From assembly GCF_021044625.1 (NCBI RefSeq), contig NZ_CP087999.1:2001001-2065000 (forward strand): a stretch of DNA of 64,000 nt. Direction: 5' to 3'. The notes below the pieces were generated by a model. It saw only the letters and a program-made list of their open reading frames with translations. It ran no database searches and was not told where the DNA came from. Position 1 is the first letter of the stretch, and every line of letters begins with the position of its first letter. Positions 50,598 to 59,567 of the stretch are shown piece by piece. Origin of the DNA: Geomonas sp. RF6. GTDB lineage: Bacteria > Desulfobacterota > Desulfuromonadia > Geobacterales > Geobacteraceae. Made by a program: the position numbers and the translations under genes.

Positions 50598-52274
50598 GTG
50601 GAAGAAACCTGCAATGTGAGCAGTGGGCTCAATTTCATAGCGCTGGGGGGGCTCGGAGAGATCGGCCTCAACATGGCTGCCTTCGAGTACGGCGATGACA
50701 TCGTTATCGTCGATTGTGGACTCATGTTCCCCGAGCCGTACATGCTGGGGATCGACATGGTCATCCCCGACATCTCCTACCTCCTGGAGCGGGCCGACAA
50801 GGTCCGCGCCATCCTCCTCACCCACGGACACGAAGACCACATAGGGGCGCTCCCCTACGTGCTGCGCGACCTCAATGTGCCGATCTACGGCACCGCCCTC
50901 ACCCTCGGATTCGTGAAGGAGAAGCTGAAGGAATTCGAGCTCGACGAGAAGGTCGACCTGCGCGTGGTGCGACCGCGCGACAAGGTCTCCCTCGGCGCCT
51001 TCGAGGTGGAGTTTTTGCGGGTCGCCCACTCCATCGTCGACGGCTGCGCCCTCGCCATCAGCTCCCCCGAAGGGGTGGTGATCCACACCGGCGACTTCAA
51101 GCTGGACCAGACCCCGGTGGACGGCGAGCTCACCGACCTCGCCTCCTTCTCCCGCTACGGCGAACAGGGTGTGCTCGCCCTCATGGCCGATTCCACCAAT
51201 GTGGAGCGCGAAGGGTTCACCCTGTCGGAGCGCCTGGTGGGGGAGGCTTTCCAGGAGATCTTCCCGCGCTGCACCGGGAGGGTCATCGTCGCCGCCTTCT
51301 CCAGCAACATCCATCGCGTGCAGCAGGTCGTGGACGCCGCGGTCCGCTGCGGCAGGAAGGTCCTCCTGAACGGCCGCTCCATGGTGGCGAACGTGCAGAT
51401 CGCCCGGGAGCTCGGCTACCTGCGCGTGCCGGAGGGGCTCCTCATCGACCTGAAGGAGCTGCCGCGGCTCGCCAAGGATGAGGTGTGCATGATCACCACC
51501 GGGAGCCAGGGGGAGCCGATGAGCGCGCTTACCCGGATCGCGATGGATGACCACAAGCAGATCAAGGTGGAAGAGGGGGATACCGTCATCCTCTCCTCCC
51601 GCTTTATCCCGGGCAACGAGAAGACGATCTCGGACCTCATCAATCACCTGTACCGCCGGGGCGCGGAGGTCATCCACGAGAAGGTCTCCGAGGTGCACGT
51701 ATCGGGGCACGCCAGCCAGGAGGAGTTGAAGATCCTGCACAACCTGGTGCGGCCGCGCTTTTTCATCCCGGTGCACGGCGAATACCGGCACCTGGTGAAG
51801 CACGCCCAGCTCGCCCAGCGCGTCGGCCTCCCGAAGGAGCGCTGCATCCTCGCGGTGAACGGCGACGTCGTCCTCTTCGCCGGCGGGGAGGCGTGCATCG
51901 CGGACAAGGTCGAAACTGGGCGGGTATTCGTGGACGGCAAAGGGGTGGGGGACGTAGGCAACATGGTGCTTAAGGATCGCAAGCACCTCTCCCACGACGG
52001 GATGGTGGTGGTCATCATCGGGATCAACCAGGTCTCCGGCGAGATCATTTACGGGCCGGACATCGTGTCGCGCGGCTTCGTCTTTGAGGACGACAGCCAG
52101 CAGTATCTCGACGAGGCGAAAAAGGTCGTGCTCGACACCCTCGCGCTGGTAAACACCGAGGTGCTCGCGGACTGGAGCGAGGTGAAGCTGGAGGTGCGCC
52201 GGGTGCTGCGCCGTTTCTTCAACAAGACGCTGGAGCGCCGGCCGGTTATTCTGCCTTTGATTATGGAGATGTAG
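50598..52274 (+). CDS. rnj: Ribonuclease J
   Basis: A protein of 558 residues starting at GTG behind GAAGGAA. The metallo-beta-lactamase core has THGHEDHIGALPYV (metal ligands), HTGDFKLD and DSTNVEREG, the beta-CASP domain has RVIVAAFSSNIHRVQQ and TGSQGEP, and SGHASQEELKILHNLVRPRF marks the last motif. RNase J degrades and matures RNA from the 5' end and replaces or complements RNase E. The C-terminal oligomerisation domain is present. Confidence 0.94.
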   Translation: MEETCNVSSGLNFIALGGLGEIGLNMAAFEYGDDIVIVDCGLMFPEPYMLGIDMVIPDISYLLERADKVRAILLTHGHEDHIGALPYVLRDLNVPIYGTALTLGFVKEKLKEFELDEKVDLRVVRPRDKVSLGAFEVEFLRVAHSIVDGCALAISSPEGVVIHTGDFKLDQTPVDGELTDLASFSRYGEQGVLALMADSTNVEREGFTLSERLVGEAFQEIFPRCTGRVIVAAFSSNIHRVQQVVDAAVRCGRKVLLNGRSMVANVQIARELGYLRVPEGLLIDLKELPRLAKDEVCMITTGSQGEPMSALTRIAMDDHKQIKVEEGDTVILSSRFIPGNEKTISDLINHLYRRGAEVIHEKVSEVHVSGHASQEELKILHNLVRPRFFIPVHGEYRHLVKHAQLAQRVGLPKERCILAVNGDVVLFAGGEACIADKVETGRVFVDGKGVGDVGNMVLKDRKHLSHDGMVVVIIGINQVSGEIIYGPDIVSRGFVFEDDSQQYLDEAKKVVLDTLALVNTEVLADWSEVKLEVRRVLRRFFNKTLERRPVILPLIMEM

Positions 52275-52283
52275 GAGGGGAAA

Positions 52284-52412
52284 CTCTGCCTGACGTCCCC
52301 TCTACCTTGACGGGAGGGGGACAGGGGGTGGGTGAAGCTGCCATATGCTCTGATGATGGCACCCTCCCCCCCACCCTGTCCCTCCCCCGCAAGGGGGGAG
52401 GGGACGTTCCGC
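52284..52412. repeat. Paired GC-palindrome element, copy 2
   Basis: It aligns with the reverse complement of 15413-15541 from ACGTCCCCTC to GGGGACGT, with both palindromes and the linker preserved. It lies between the RNase J and ftsK genes, where it could also act as a transcription barrier. Confidence 0.75.
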
Positions 52413-52494
52413 CGACTCTCTCCTGAATTTTTCTGATGAACTTTTTACCCTGTCTGGCGGGGGCCGGAAGTGAAATGCGGCCACACGAGAAAGA

Positions 52495-54849
52495 ATGAAT
52501 GATATGAGCACTGATCAAGTCGCGGAAAAGAAAGAGAAGTTCACCAAGGAGATGAAGGGGATACTCCTGGCGGCAGGGGGGATATTCCTCCTTGTGGCGC
52601 TCGCCTCCTATCACGGCGAGGACCTCTCCTTCAACAGCGTCTCCACCTCGGCGGAGACCCACAACCTCGGCGGGCGCTTCGGTGCGCAGCTCGCGGACGT
52701 GGCGCTGCAGATCTTCGGCCTTGCCTCCTACGTTATCCCCGGCACCCTCCTGTACCTCTCCTACCGGGCCTTCTCCTCGGAATGGGTCCGCTGGCGCACC
52801 TACAAGAACGTCGGCTTCGCCCTCCTCATGGTCTCCCTCTCGGCACTTTTCGCCTTCAACCTGCAGTTCACGGAGTTCTTCGGGCAGCGGGTGCCGACCG
52901 GCGGCTTCGTCGGGTACCAGACCGCAACCCTTCTCACCAAAGGGTTCGGAAAGGTCGGCGCGCTCCTCATCATCCTCCCGATGCTCGCCGCCGCGGCGAT
53001 GCTCCTCTCCCGCTTCTCCCTCGTCCTTTTCGCCAACTGGTCTGCCGGGGCTATCAAGGAGCGGTGGGCCCTGGCCCAGGAGCGGCGGGCTCTCATGCGC
53101 GAGCTCGGGGAGGAGAAAGAGTCCAAGGGGGAGAAGGCAGAGAAGAAGAAAAAGGATAAGCCCGCGCCGGTCATCAAGCCCGCTCCTGTGGCGCCCCCCC
53201 AGACGATGGCGGTGGCGAAGAAGGAGAAGAAGCGGGACGAGCCGAAGACTCCCCCGATCCAGGAGGCCTTCGACTTCATCAAGGCGGAAGGGGATTACCG
53301 CACCCCCCCCCTGTCGCTCCTCGATCCTCCGCCGGAGGGTGTGAAAAAGCAGGACAAGGAGACGCTGACCATGAACGCCCGTCTCCTGGAGAAGAAGCTG
53401 AAGGACTTCGGCGTCGAGGGTGAGGTCGTGGAGATCTGCCCGGGGCCGGTCATCACCATGTACGAATTCTCCCCCGGCCCGGGGATCAAGGTAAGTCGCA
53501 TCGCGGGCCTGTCCGATGACCTCTCCATGGCTCTGCAGGCGCTCTCCATCCGTATCGTAGCACCGATTCCCGGAAAGGGTGTCGTCGGGGTCGAGCTCCC
53601 GAACAAAGACCGGGAGATGGTATCGCTAAAGGAGATCTTCAATTCCGACGCGTTTCACACCGGGAAGATGAAGCTCCCGCTGGCGCTCGGAAAGGACATC
53701 GCCGGGTTGCCGCTCGTGACCGACCTCGCGCGCATGCCGCACCTCCTGGTCGCCGGCTCCACCGGCTCCGGCAAGTCGGTGGCGATCAACACCATGATCC
53801 TGTCCCTTCTGTACACCTCCACGCCGAACGACGTGCGCCTCATCATGGTCGACCCCAAGATGCTGGAGCTCTCCGTGTACGAGGGGATACCGCATCTGCT
53901 CCTCCCCGTGGTCACCGACCCGAAGAAGGCCTCCCTTGCCCTCAAGTGGGCGGTGGAGGAGATGGTGCGCCGCTATCGCCTGATGGCGGACAAGGGGGTG
54001 CGTAACATCGGCTCCTACAACGCGGAGCTGGAGCGCAGCGAGAAGGAGAAGGCCGAGAAGAAGGAGAATGCCCCCGAGGTTTCGGAGGACGAACCGATCG
54101 AGCTGCACGAGTCGCTCGAGCAGGAAGATGTTGACGAGATGGAGGCGCGGGAGGCCGCGATCCAGGAGTATCTCGCCAAGGAGGATGAACTGGAGCACGG
54201 GCACCTCCCGTACATCGTGGTGATCGTGGACGAGCTCGCCGACCTCATGATGGTGGCCGGCCGCGAGATCGAGGAGTCGATCGCCCGACTGGCGCAGATG
54301 GCCCGTGCCGCCGGGATCCATCTCATTCTCGCCACGCAGCGCCCGTCCGTCGACGTCATCACCGGCCTCATCAAGGCGAACTTCCCGGCGAGGATCTCCT
54401 TCCAGGTTTCCTCCAAGATCGACTCCCGTACCATTCTCGACACCAACGGTGCGGAGAGCCTGCTGGGGATGGGGGACATGCTCTTCCTTCCGCCGGGCAC
54501 CTCGAAGATGCTCCGTTCCCACGGGGCCTTCGTCTCCGACGCCGAAGTGCAGCGGGTGGTGGAGTTTTTGAAGAAGCAGGGAAAACCTGTGTACGAGAAG
54601 TCGATCCTGGAGATGAAGGCGAGCGACGAGAAGGGTGGCGCCGACGAGGAGGAAGTGGACGAGCGCTACGACGACGCGCTGGCGCTGGTTGCAGAGGCGC
54701 GGCAGGCGTCGATCTCCATGATCCAGAGGAGGCTGCGGATCGGCTACAACCGCGCCGCGCGGATCATCGAGAAGATGGAGCAGGAAGGGGTCATCGGCCC
54801 CTCCGACGGCACGAGCAAACCGCGTGAAGTCTACGTGAACAAAATCTAG
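52495..54849 (+). CDS. ftsK: DNA translocase FtsK
   Basis: A protein of 784 residues. Four membrane segments lie within 20-185, followed by a charged linker (KEEKESKGEKAEKKKKDK type). The motor domain starts near 285, with Walker A VAGSTGSGKSVAIN, Walker B YIVVIVDELADLMM and RISFQVSSKIDSRTILD. The C-terminal gamma winged helix (LVAEARQASISMIQRRLRIG) reads polar DNA motifs. An acidic insertion (EDEPIELHESLEQEDVDEME) sits within the motor. FtsK pumps chromosomal DNA at the division septum. An alternative ATG is three codons later. Confidence 0.95.
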   Translation: MNDMSTDQVAEKKEKFTKEMKGILLAAGGIFLLVALASYHGEDLSFNSVSTSAETHNLGGRFGAQLADVALQIFGLASYVIPGTLLYLSYRAFSSEWVRWRTYKNVGFALLMVSLSALFAFNLQFTEFFGQRVPTGGFVGYQTATLLTKGFGKVGALLIILPMLAAAAMLLSRFSLVLFANWSAGAIKERWALAQERRALMRELGEEKESKGEKAEKKKKDKPAPVIKPAPVAPPQTMAVAKKEKKRDEPKTPPIQEAFDFIKAEGDYRTPPLSLLDPPPEGVKKQDKETLTMNARLLEKKLKDFGVEGEVVEICPGPVITMYEFSPGPGIKVSRIAGLSDDLSMALQALSIRIVAPIPGKGVVGVELPNKDREMVSLKEIFNSDAFHTGKMKLPLALGKDIAGLPLVTDLARMPHLLVAGSTGSGKSVAINTMILSLLYTSTPNDVRLIMVDPKMLELSVYEGIPHLLLPVVTDPKKASLALKWAVEEMVRRYRLMADKGVRNIGSYNAELERSEKEKAEKKENAPEVSEDEPIELHESLEQEDVDEMEAREAAIQEYLAKEDELEHGHLPYIVVIVDELADLMMVAGREIEESIARLAQMARAAGIHLILATQRPSVDVITGLIKANFPARISFQVSSKIDSRTILDTNGAESLLGMGDMLFLPPGTSKMLRSHGAFVSDAEVQRVVEFLKKQGKPVYEKSILEMKASDEKGGADEEEVDERYDDALALVAEARQASISMIQRRLRIGYNRAARIIEKMEQEGVIGPSDGTSKPREVYVNKI

Positions 54850-54861
54850 AGGCGGGTTTTG

Positions 54862-55070
54862 TCCGCAGATTACGCAGATTCACGCAGATTTTAAAAGCGC
54901 ACTTCAATTACTTGGAAGAGGAAAGGCTTGTCATCCGCAGATTACGCAGATTCCGCAGATTTTGAATCAAACAAAATCTAAGATACGTGGCATACCTAAT
55001 CCTTAGCAGGCTAACATCGTCCGTCTTCAGGTTTTTAATCTGCGTAAATCTGCGTAATCTGTGGACAGAA
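54862..55070. repeat. CAGATTACG-type repeat cluster before the ACT gene
   Basis: Two direct copies of CCGCAGATTACGCAGATT (54864, 54938) and an inverted copy (AATCTGCGTAATCTGTGGAC, 55052-55071) could fold into a long imperfect hairpin between ftsK and the ACT gene. The same sequence is repeated behind resB. Confidence 0.8.
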
Positions 55071-55093
55071 GCCTTTTTATAAAGGGAGCTACC

Positions 55094-55660
55094 ATGACTG
55101 ATTGTCGCAAAGCCAACCTCGCGCACTACGCGGTTACCATCATCGGCAAGGACCGCCCGGGGATCGTGGCGCAGACTGCGGAGATCCTCTACCGCCTCGG
55201 CTGCAATATCGAGGATTCCAGCTGCACCATGCTCGGGGGGCAGTTCGCTACTATCTACATCCTCTCGCACGAGCTTCCCTTCCAGCGCGAGCTGCTGGAG
55301 GAAGGCTTCTCCAGCATCAGCGCCACGACCGACCTCTCCGCCTTTATCCGCGAGCTGAAGGATGACGAGGTCTGCTACCAGGAGCCGCAGGGGGAGCTTT
55401 GCCTCGTGTCGGTGTACGGCAGCGACAAGCCCGGCATCGTGTACAAGGTGACGCGGGAGCTTGCCGACCGCGGCGTGAACATCACGGACCTCAACACGAA
55501 GCTGATCGGAACGCCGGAGTCCCCGGTGTACGTTCTCATGCTGGAGGCGGCGCTGCCGGAGGGGATGAGCGTGGACGACGCGGCACTCCTCCTGGAAAAC
55601 CTGAGGAAAGAGCTGAACGTGGAGATCTCTGTTCGCCTCATCACGCCGGTCGCACTGTAA
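55094..55660 (+). CDS. GcvR-like tandem ACT-domain protein
   Basis: A protein of 188 residues made of two ACT domains (about 12-90 and 96-180; YAVTIIGKDRPGIVAQTAEI, LVSVYGSDKPGIVYKVTREL). Proteins of this shape include GcvR, a glycine-cleavage regulator, and other amino-acid sensors. GGGAGC precedes ATG 55094. It overlaps the deformylase gene by one base. Confidence 0.82.
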   Translation: MTDCRKANLAHYAVTIIGKDRPGIVAQTAEILYRLGCNIEDSSCTMLGGQFATIYILSHELPFQRELLEEGFSSISATTDLSAFIRELKDDEVCYQEPQGELCLVSVYGSDKPGIVYKVTRELADRGVNITDLNTKLIGTPESPVYVLMLEAALPEGMSVDDAALLLENLRKELNVEISVRLITPVAL

Positions 55661-56166
55661 TGGCTGTCCGTCCTATCGTGCTCTACCCGGACCCGATCCT
55701 GAAGACGCCGACGGCGCTCGCACCGGGGCTTGACGCTGAAGTGCTCTCCCTTGTCCAGGATCTCGTCGACACCATGCACGCCGGTCCCGGCTCGGTGGGG
55801 GTGGCCGCTCCGCAGATCGGGGTCTCCCTCAGGGTCTGCGTCGTGGACGTCTCCGAAAACCGCCGCGGCAAGGAGAATAACCACGGCACGCTCCTCATGA
55901 TCAATCCGGAGATCCTTGCCAGAAGCGGCGCCGCGGTCATGCGCGAAGGGTGCATGAGCGTTCCCGACTACACCGGCGACGTGGAGCGGGCGACAGAGGT
56001 TACCGTGCGCTTTCTGGAGCCGGGCGGGGAGACGAGGGAGATCACGGCGACAGGCTTCGAGGCGGTGGCGATCCAGCACGAGATCGACCACCTTGACGGG
56101 TTCCTTTTCCTGGACAGGATCACCTCCCTGAAAACCGGCCTGTTCAGGCGGAAGAACTACAAGTAG
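55660..56166 (+). CDS. def: Peptide deformylase
   Basis: A protein of 168 residues with the three deformylase motifs: GVAAPQIG (usual GLAAPQIG), EGCMSVP with the metal-binding Cys, and HEIDHLDG with two His ligands and the catalytic Glu. It removes the formyl group from nascent proteins. The start overlaps the stop of the ACT gene as TAATG. Confidence 0.95.
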   Translation: MAVRPIVLYPDPILKTPTALAPGLDAEVLSLVQDLVDTMHAGPGSVGVAAPQIGVSLRVCVVDVSENRRGKENNHGTLLMINPEILARSGAAVMREGCMSVPDYTGDVERATEVTVRFLEPGGETREITATGFEAVAIQHEIDHLDGFLFLDRITSLKTGLFRRKNYK

Positions 56167-56200
56167 ATGGCGCGCGTTCACCCTCCCCTTACGAAGGGGT

Positions 56201-56959
56201 TTGATCAGTACGCTGGTTGCAGTCGCAGGGGGCTTTCAGTTGAAGTACCTTTTGATCGGTAGTGCCGCGCTCTACCTCTTTGGGGCGGGGCAGCGGTTTG
56301 TTTTTCTGGCGGCGGTGGCCGTGGAGCTCTGCTATCTGGCGCTGCGCGGGGTGACGCTGGGGAGGCTCCCGCTGATCGGCCCGCAGGATACCCTCGCTTT
56401 CTTCTCCACCTCCATCGCGGTGATGTCCCTTCCCTTTCTTTTCCTGAAGGACCTCGAGGACCAGCGTGGCTTTCGCTGGAGCTGCGGCGCACTTGCCGGG
56501 CTCTTCGCGCTCCTCGCGCTTCCCTTTCCGACCCTCAACATGCCGCTCCCGCCGATCCTCGACACCTACTGGTTCGAGCTGCACGTGGCGCTCGCCTTCT
56601 TTGCCTACGCCCTCTTCGGGGTGGCCGCGCTCTTTGGCGGCGCCTTTCTTTTCGAGCCGCGCAAGATCCTCCTCGATCTGCAGTACCGGGCCGCACTGGT
56701 GGGATACAGCTTCTTTTCCCTCTCCATGGTGAGCGGCGGTATCTGGGGGTACTACGCGTGGGGGACCTACTGGCTGTGGACGGCGAAGGAGCTCTGGACT
56801 GCGATCCTGTGGCTCTTTTACTCGTGCTATCTCCACCTGCGCTACAAGGGGCAGAGTTGGGACCGCGCCGTCGCCTGGCTCGGCATCGTCGGCTTTCTGG
56901 TCACCCTTTTCACCTACCTCGGCGTGAGCATGCTGATGCGCAGCTCGCACAGCTTCTAG
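56201..56959 (+). CDS. ccsA: Cytochrome c biogenesis protein CcsA/ResC-like
   Basis: A protein of 252 residues with about eight membrane segments. The haem-handling motif is WGTYWLWTAKELWTAILW (WWD-type domain), with conserved His in FELHVALAFFAYALFG and in YSCYLHLRY. It acts with ResB to export haem and attach it to c-type cytochromes (System II). The start is TTG at 56201; a TTG at 56239 behind AGGGGG is an alternative. The resB-like gene follows after 9 bp. Confidence 0.88.
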   Translation: MISTLVAVAGGFQLKYLLIGSAALYLFGAGQRFVFLAAVAVELCYLALRGVTLGRLPLIGPQDTLAFFSTSIAVMSLPFLFLKDLEDQRGFRWSCGALAGLFALLALPFPTLNMPLPPILDTYWFELHVALAFFAYALFGVAALFGGAFLFEPRKILLDLQYRAALVGYSFFSLSMVSGGIWGYYAWGTYWLWTAKELWTAILWLFYSCYLHLRYKGQSWDRAVAWLGIVGFLVTLFTYLGVSMLMRSSHSF

Positions 56960-56968
56960 GGGGAACCA

Positions 56969-57649
56969 GTGCTCAAGACCTGCTACGAAAAACTCTCCTC
57001 CCTCACGCTCGGCCTCTGGCTCATGGCGCTGGTCATGCTTTTCCTCGCCATCGGCTCCTTCTCTCCGGGAAGCTCCGAGCAGGGGGGGCTGAACGACGTG
57101 CCCCTCTTTGTCTGGCTAAAGGAGATCCCTCTTCCGTTCTCCTGGTGGCTCTGGCTGGCGCTCCTCCTTCTGGTCGTTCTCACCGTCAACACGATCCTGT
57201 GCACGGTCGAGGCGCTGAAGCGGAAGGGGAGGGGGCTCGGGCCGCACCTCATGCACGCGGGATTTCTGCTGGTCGCGTTCGCCCACCTCTGCTCCGCCTA
57301 CGGCAGCTTCAAGGAGCCGGTGCAACTGCGCCAGGGCGGCTCCCTCGCCTTTCCCGACGGCGCCTCCTACAGAATAGAGCGCATCCATGCGACACAGGGG
57401 GCGATGGGGATGATGAGCGACTACGGGATCGAGCTGCGCGCCCCCGATGGCAGGTTGCTGGACAGCCGCCCGAACCACCCGGTCTTTCACCGCGGCTACG
57501 GGATCTACGTGAAGCAGGTGGCACTGGAGCCGGAACCCGCGGCGCTGGTAGAGGTGCACCGCGAACCGGGCGCGATCCCGGCACTGGCGGGAGCGCTGAT
57601 CTTCACGGTCGGCAACATCATGCTACTGGCGGCGCGACGCGGGAGGTAA
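56969..57649 (+). CDS. ResB-like cytochrome c biogenesis protein (short form)
   Basis: A protein of 226 residues starting at GTG. It has the ResB pattern of three or four membrane segments and periplasmic parts: LSSLTLGLWLMALVMLFLAI, LWLALLLLVVLTVNTILCTV, LMHAGFLLVAFAHL and GYGIYVKQVALEPEP. It is about half the usual ResB length and lacks the large periplasmic domain. It forms the System II haem lyase with CcsA. Many Geobacter-group genomes carry such short forms for their numerous multihaem cytochromes. Its last codons belong to the duplicated segment that follows. Confidence 0.82.
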   Translation: MLKTCYEKLSSLTLGLWLMALVMLFLAIGSFSPGSSEQGGLNDVPLFVWLKEIPLPFSWWLWLALLLLVVLTVNTILCTVEALKRKGRGLGPHLMHAGFLLVAFAHLCSAYGSFKEPVQLRQGGSLAFPDGASYRIERIHATQGAMGMMSDYGIELRAPDGRLLDSRPNHPVFHRGYGIYVKQVALEPEPAALVEVHREPGAIPALAGALIFTVGNIMLLAARRGR

Positions 57650-58172
57650 GGCGAAAAGCCTTTTATCCGCAGATTACGCAGATTTCGCAGATTACATATA
57701 CGCAGATTCGCGACTGATCAAACGGGCTAGCGAAAGAAGCGGCGGGGCAAGCGTCTTAAGGTAGGGTTTAAATGAATCCGCGGAATCTGTGTAATCTGCG
57801 AACAAAGCCCTTTTAAGGTTGTGCAGATTTGAATACATGCAGATTCTCGACTGATTAAGCGAAGTAACGGTAGGAACGACGAGGAAAAGGGGGCGCCGCG
57901 GGAGGTAAGGCGAAAACCTTTTATCCGCAGATTACGCAGATTTCGCAGATTACATATACGCAGATTCGCGACTGATCAAGCGGGCTAGCGAAAGAAGCGG
58001 CGGGGCAAGTGTCTTAAGGTAGGGTTTAAAAATCTGCGGAATCTGCGTAATCTGCGGACAAAGCCCTTTAAGGTTGTGCAGATTTGAAATGGGGTACGAT
58101 AGGAACGACGGGGCAAAGGGACTCGGGGTAGGATTTTGAAATCTGCGGAAATCTGCGTAATCTGCGGACAAA
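57641..58172. repeat. Tandem duplication rich in CAGATTACG-type repeats behind resB
   Basis: GGGAGGTAAGGCGAAAA at 57641, which includes the resB stop, recurs at 57900. About 200 bp after each agree closely, including ACATATACGCAGATTCGCG and GGCGGGGCAAG-GTCTTAAGG. Each unit starts with CCGCAGATTACGCAGATT and ends with the inverted form, so each could fold as a long hairpin. A third, shorter inverted copy is at 58138-58172. The gene-free stretch 57650-58244 contains little else. Confidence 0.88.
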
Positions 58173-58211
58173 AGCCTTCCAGCTTTTCTGCGGAGGAAAG
58201 CTGATACGAAG

Positions 58212-58240
58212 AAAGGGCGCCTCGCAGCGCCCTTTCTCTT
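58212..58240 (-). terminator. Rho-independent terminator of the cyclophilin gene
   Basis: A perfect 9-bp stem AAAGGGCGC/GCGCCCTTT with a 6-nt loop. T-rich sequence follows on both strands (TCTCTTTTT on the plus, TTTCTTCG on the minus), so it may be bidirectional. Confidence 0.75.
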
Positions 58241-58244
58241 TTTC

Positions 58245-58820
58245 CTATTTGGAGATGATCCGCACGCCCTTGATGATGATCGGCGTGGTCGGTACGTCGG
58301 GGAAGCCGCGCTGGTTCCCGGTGGGGGTGGCGGCTATCTGGTCGACTATGTCCATACCGGAGACGACCTTTCCGAATACGGCATATCCGGGGTTGTTTGC
58401 CGAATGGTTCAGGAAGTCGTTGTTCACCACGTTGATGAAAAACTGGGCTTTCGCGGAGTCGGGGTCGTTGGTGCGCGCCATGGCAAGGGTGCCCCGGTCG
58501 TTTTTCAGCCCGTTCGCGCCTTCGTTCTTGATGGACGGTCGTGCCGGCGCCTTCGGCGCCATGTCCTTGGTGAACCCGCCCCCCTGGATCATGAAGCCGG
58601 GAATGACCCTGTGGAAGATCGTCCCGTTGTAATAGCCGATCTTCGCGTACTCGAGGAAGTTCTCGGTGGAGATCGGGGCCTCCTTCTGGAAGAGCTCGAT
58701 CCTGATGTTGCCGAGGCTCGTCTCAATGACCAGCATCGGGTTCTTCACCTTCACGATCGCAAGAGCGCTGCCAGCGCAGCAAAGAACCAGGATCAGCGTA
58801 CAGATCACTCTTTTAAGCAT
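58245..58820 (-). CDS. Periplasmic cyclophilin-type peptidyl-prolyl isomerase
   Basis: A protein of 191 residues with a signal peptide ([17 protein letters not shown]). The cyclophilin fold shows [15 protein letters not shown] (catalytic Arg), [20 protein letters not shown] and [17 protein letters not shown]. It speeds proline isomerisation during folding of exported proteins. Confidence 0.93.
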   Translation of the reverse strand: MLKRVICTLILVLCCAGSALAIVKVKNPMLVIETSLGNIRIELFQKEAPISTENFLEYAKIGYYNGTIFHRVIPGFMIQGGGFTKDMAPKAPARPSIKNEGANGLKNDRGTLAMARTNDPDSAKAQFFINVVNNDFLNHSANNPGYAVFGKVVSGMDIVDQIAATPTGNQRGFPDVPTTPIIIKGVRIISK

Positions 58821-58858
58821 GACTCATTCCCCCTCTTCGTTTGATATCTTGCCGAGCG

Positions 58859-58887
58859 TTTATAAAGCAATTCTATCCCGTGGTCAA
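58859..58887 (-). promoter_or_regulatory. Sigma-70-like promoter of the cyclophilin gene
   Basis: Minus-strand TTGACC, 17-bp spacer, TATAAA, about 32 bp upstream of the ATG. Confidence 0.65.
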
Positions 58888-59567
58888 CTCTTCCGGCCTC
58901 CCAAAGGTGCACAAAAGGTTTGACATTGTTTTTGCCGCCATGGAGAATGGCGGGTCTGTTTTTGCCAAGCGCCTGCCCGCGCGGCTTCAGCGGCGGCTCG
59001 CGCTTTACAGATCGCACTCACTCCCGCGGCGCCATCTCGCTTATACTATAGGAAAGCATTTCACCGATGCACGCGAACTCTAGTCCCCCCCTTTGCAAAG
59101 AGGCGCGGGCCTCGCGTCCCCCCCTTTGCGAAGGGGGGACAGGGGGGATTTGCCTTGGCCACCAGCGTCCCGCAAAGTGCGCAACTGCTGTGGTCTCAAG
59201 AGCAATATCTTTGATCCCAGTTCGCAAAAAAACTGGTGGTGCCTATGTCGTTGATCTTTAGGGTGCGGCAGCACTACGGTCCGATGACCGAGATGTACTG
59301 TTAAAGGGGCTGCGCCTGGACGAGACTTGAAGATCAAATCCCCCCTGCCCCCCCTTCGCAAAGGGGGGAACGTCAGGCCTTTTACAGTGCTTCGTGGCAA
59401 TGTACTCACGCTCCCCCGGAGTTCTCGGATGAACCTTCGCAAAGGGGGGGACGTGATAGCCGTGCCTACTCCTTTGGGGCACTCGAATTCTGGTTCCCTG
59501 AGACCGGAAAAAGCAGGTGACTCGCCGCGACGGCGACCAAAAAAACTTACCAGGAGGTATAGCTGGC
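58888..59567. other. Gene-free interval holding dispersed element copy B
   Basis: 680 bp without a supported gene. The right half is the dispersed palindromic element; the left 200 bp contain nothing recognisable. Confidence 0.6.
59085..59451. repeat. Dispersed palindrome-core-palindrome element, copy B (uninterrupted)
   Basis: Order: partial palindrome (59085-59100), palindrome 59118-59138, a 200-bp core, palindrome 59348-59368, a 45-bp spacer (AGTGCTTCGTGGCAATGTAC), an ISL3-like end (CCCCCGGAGTTCTCGGATGA) and a half palindrome TTCGCAAAGGGGGGG. In reverse complement this matches copy A at 15581-15670 plus 18994-19214. It shows the uninterrupted target sequence of the composite transposon. 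Confidence 0.85.
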
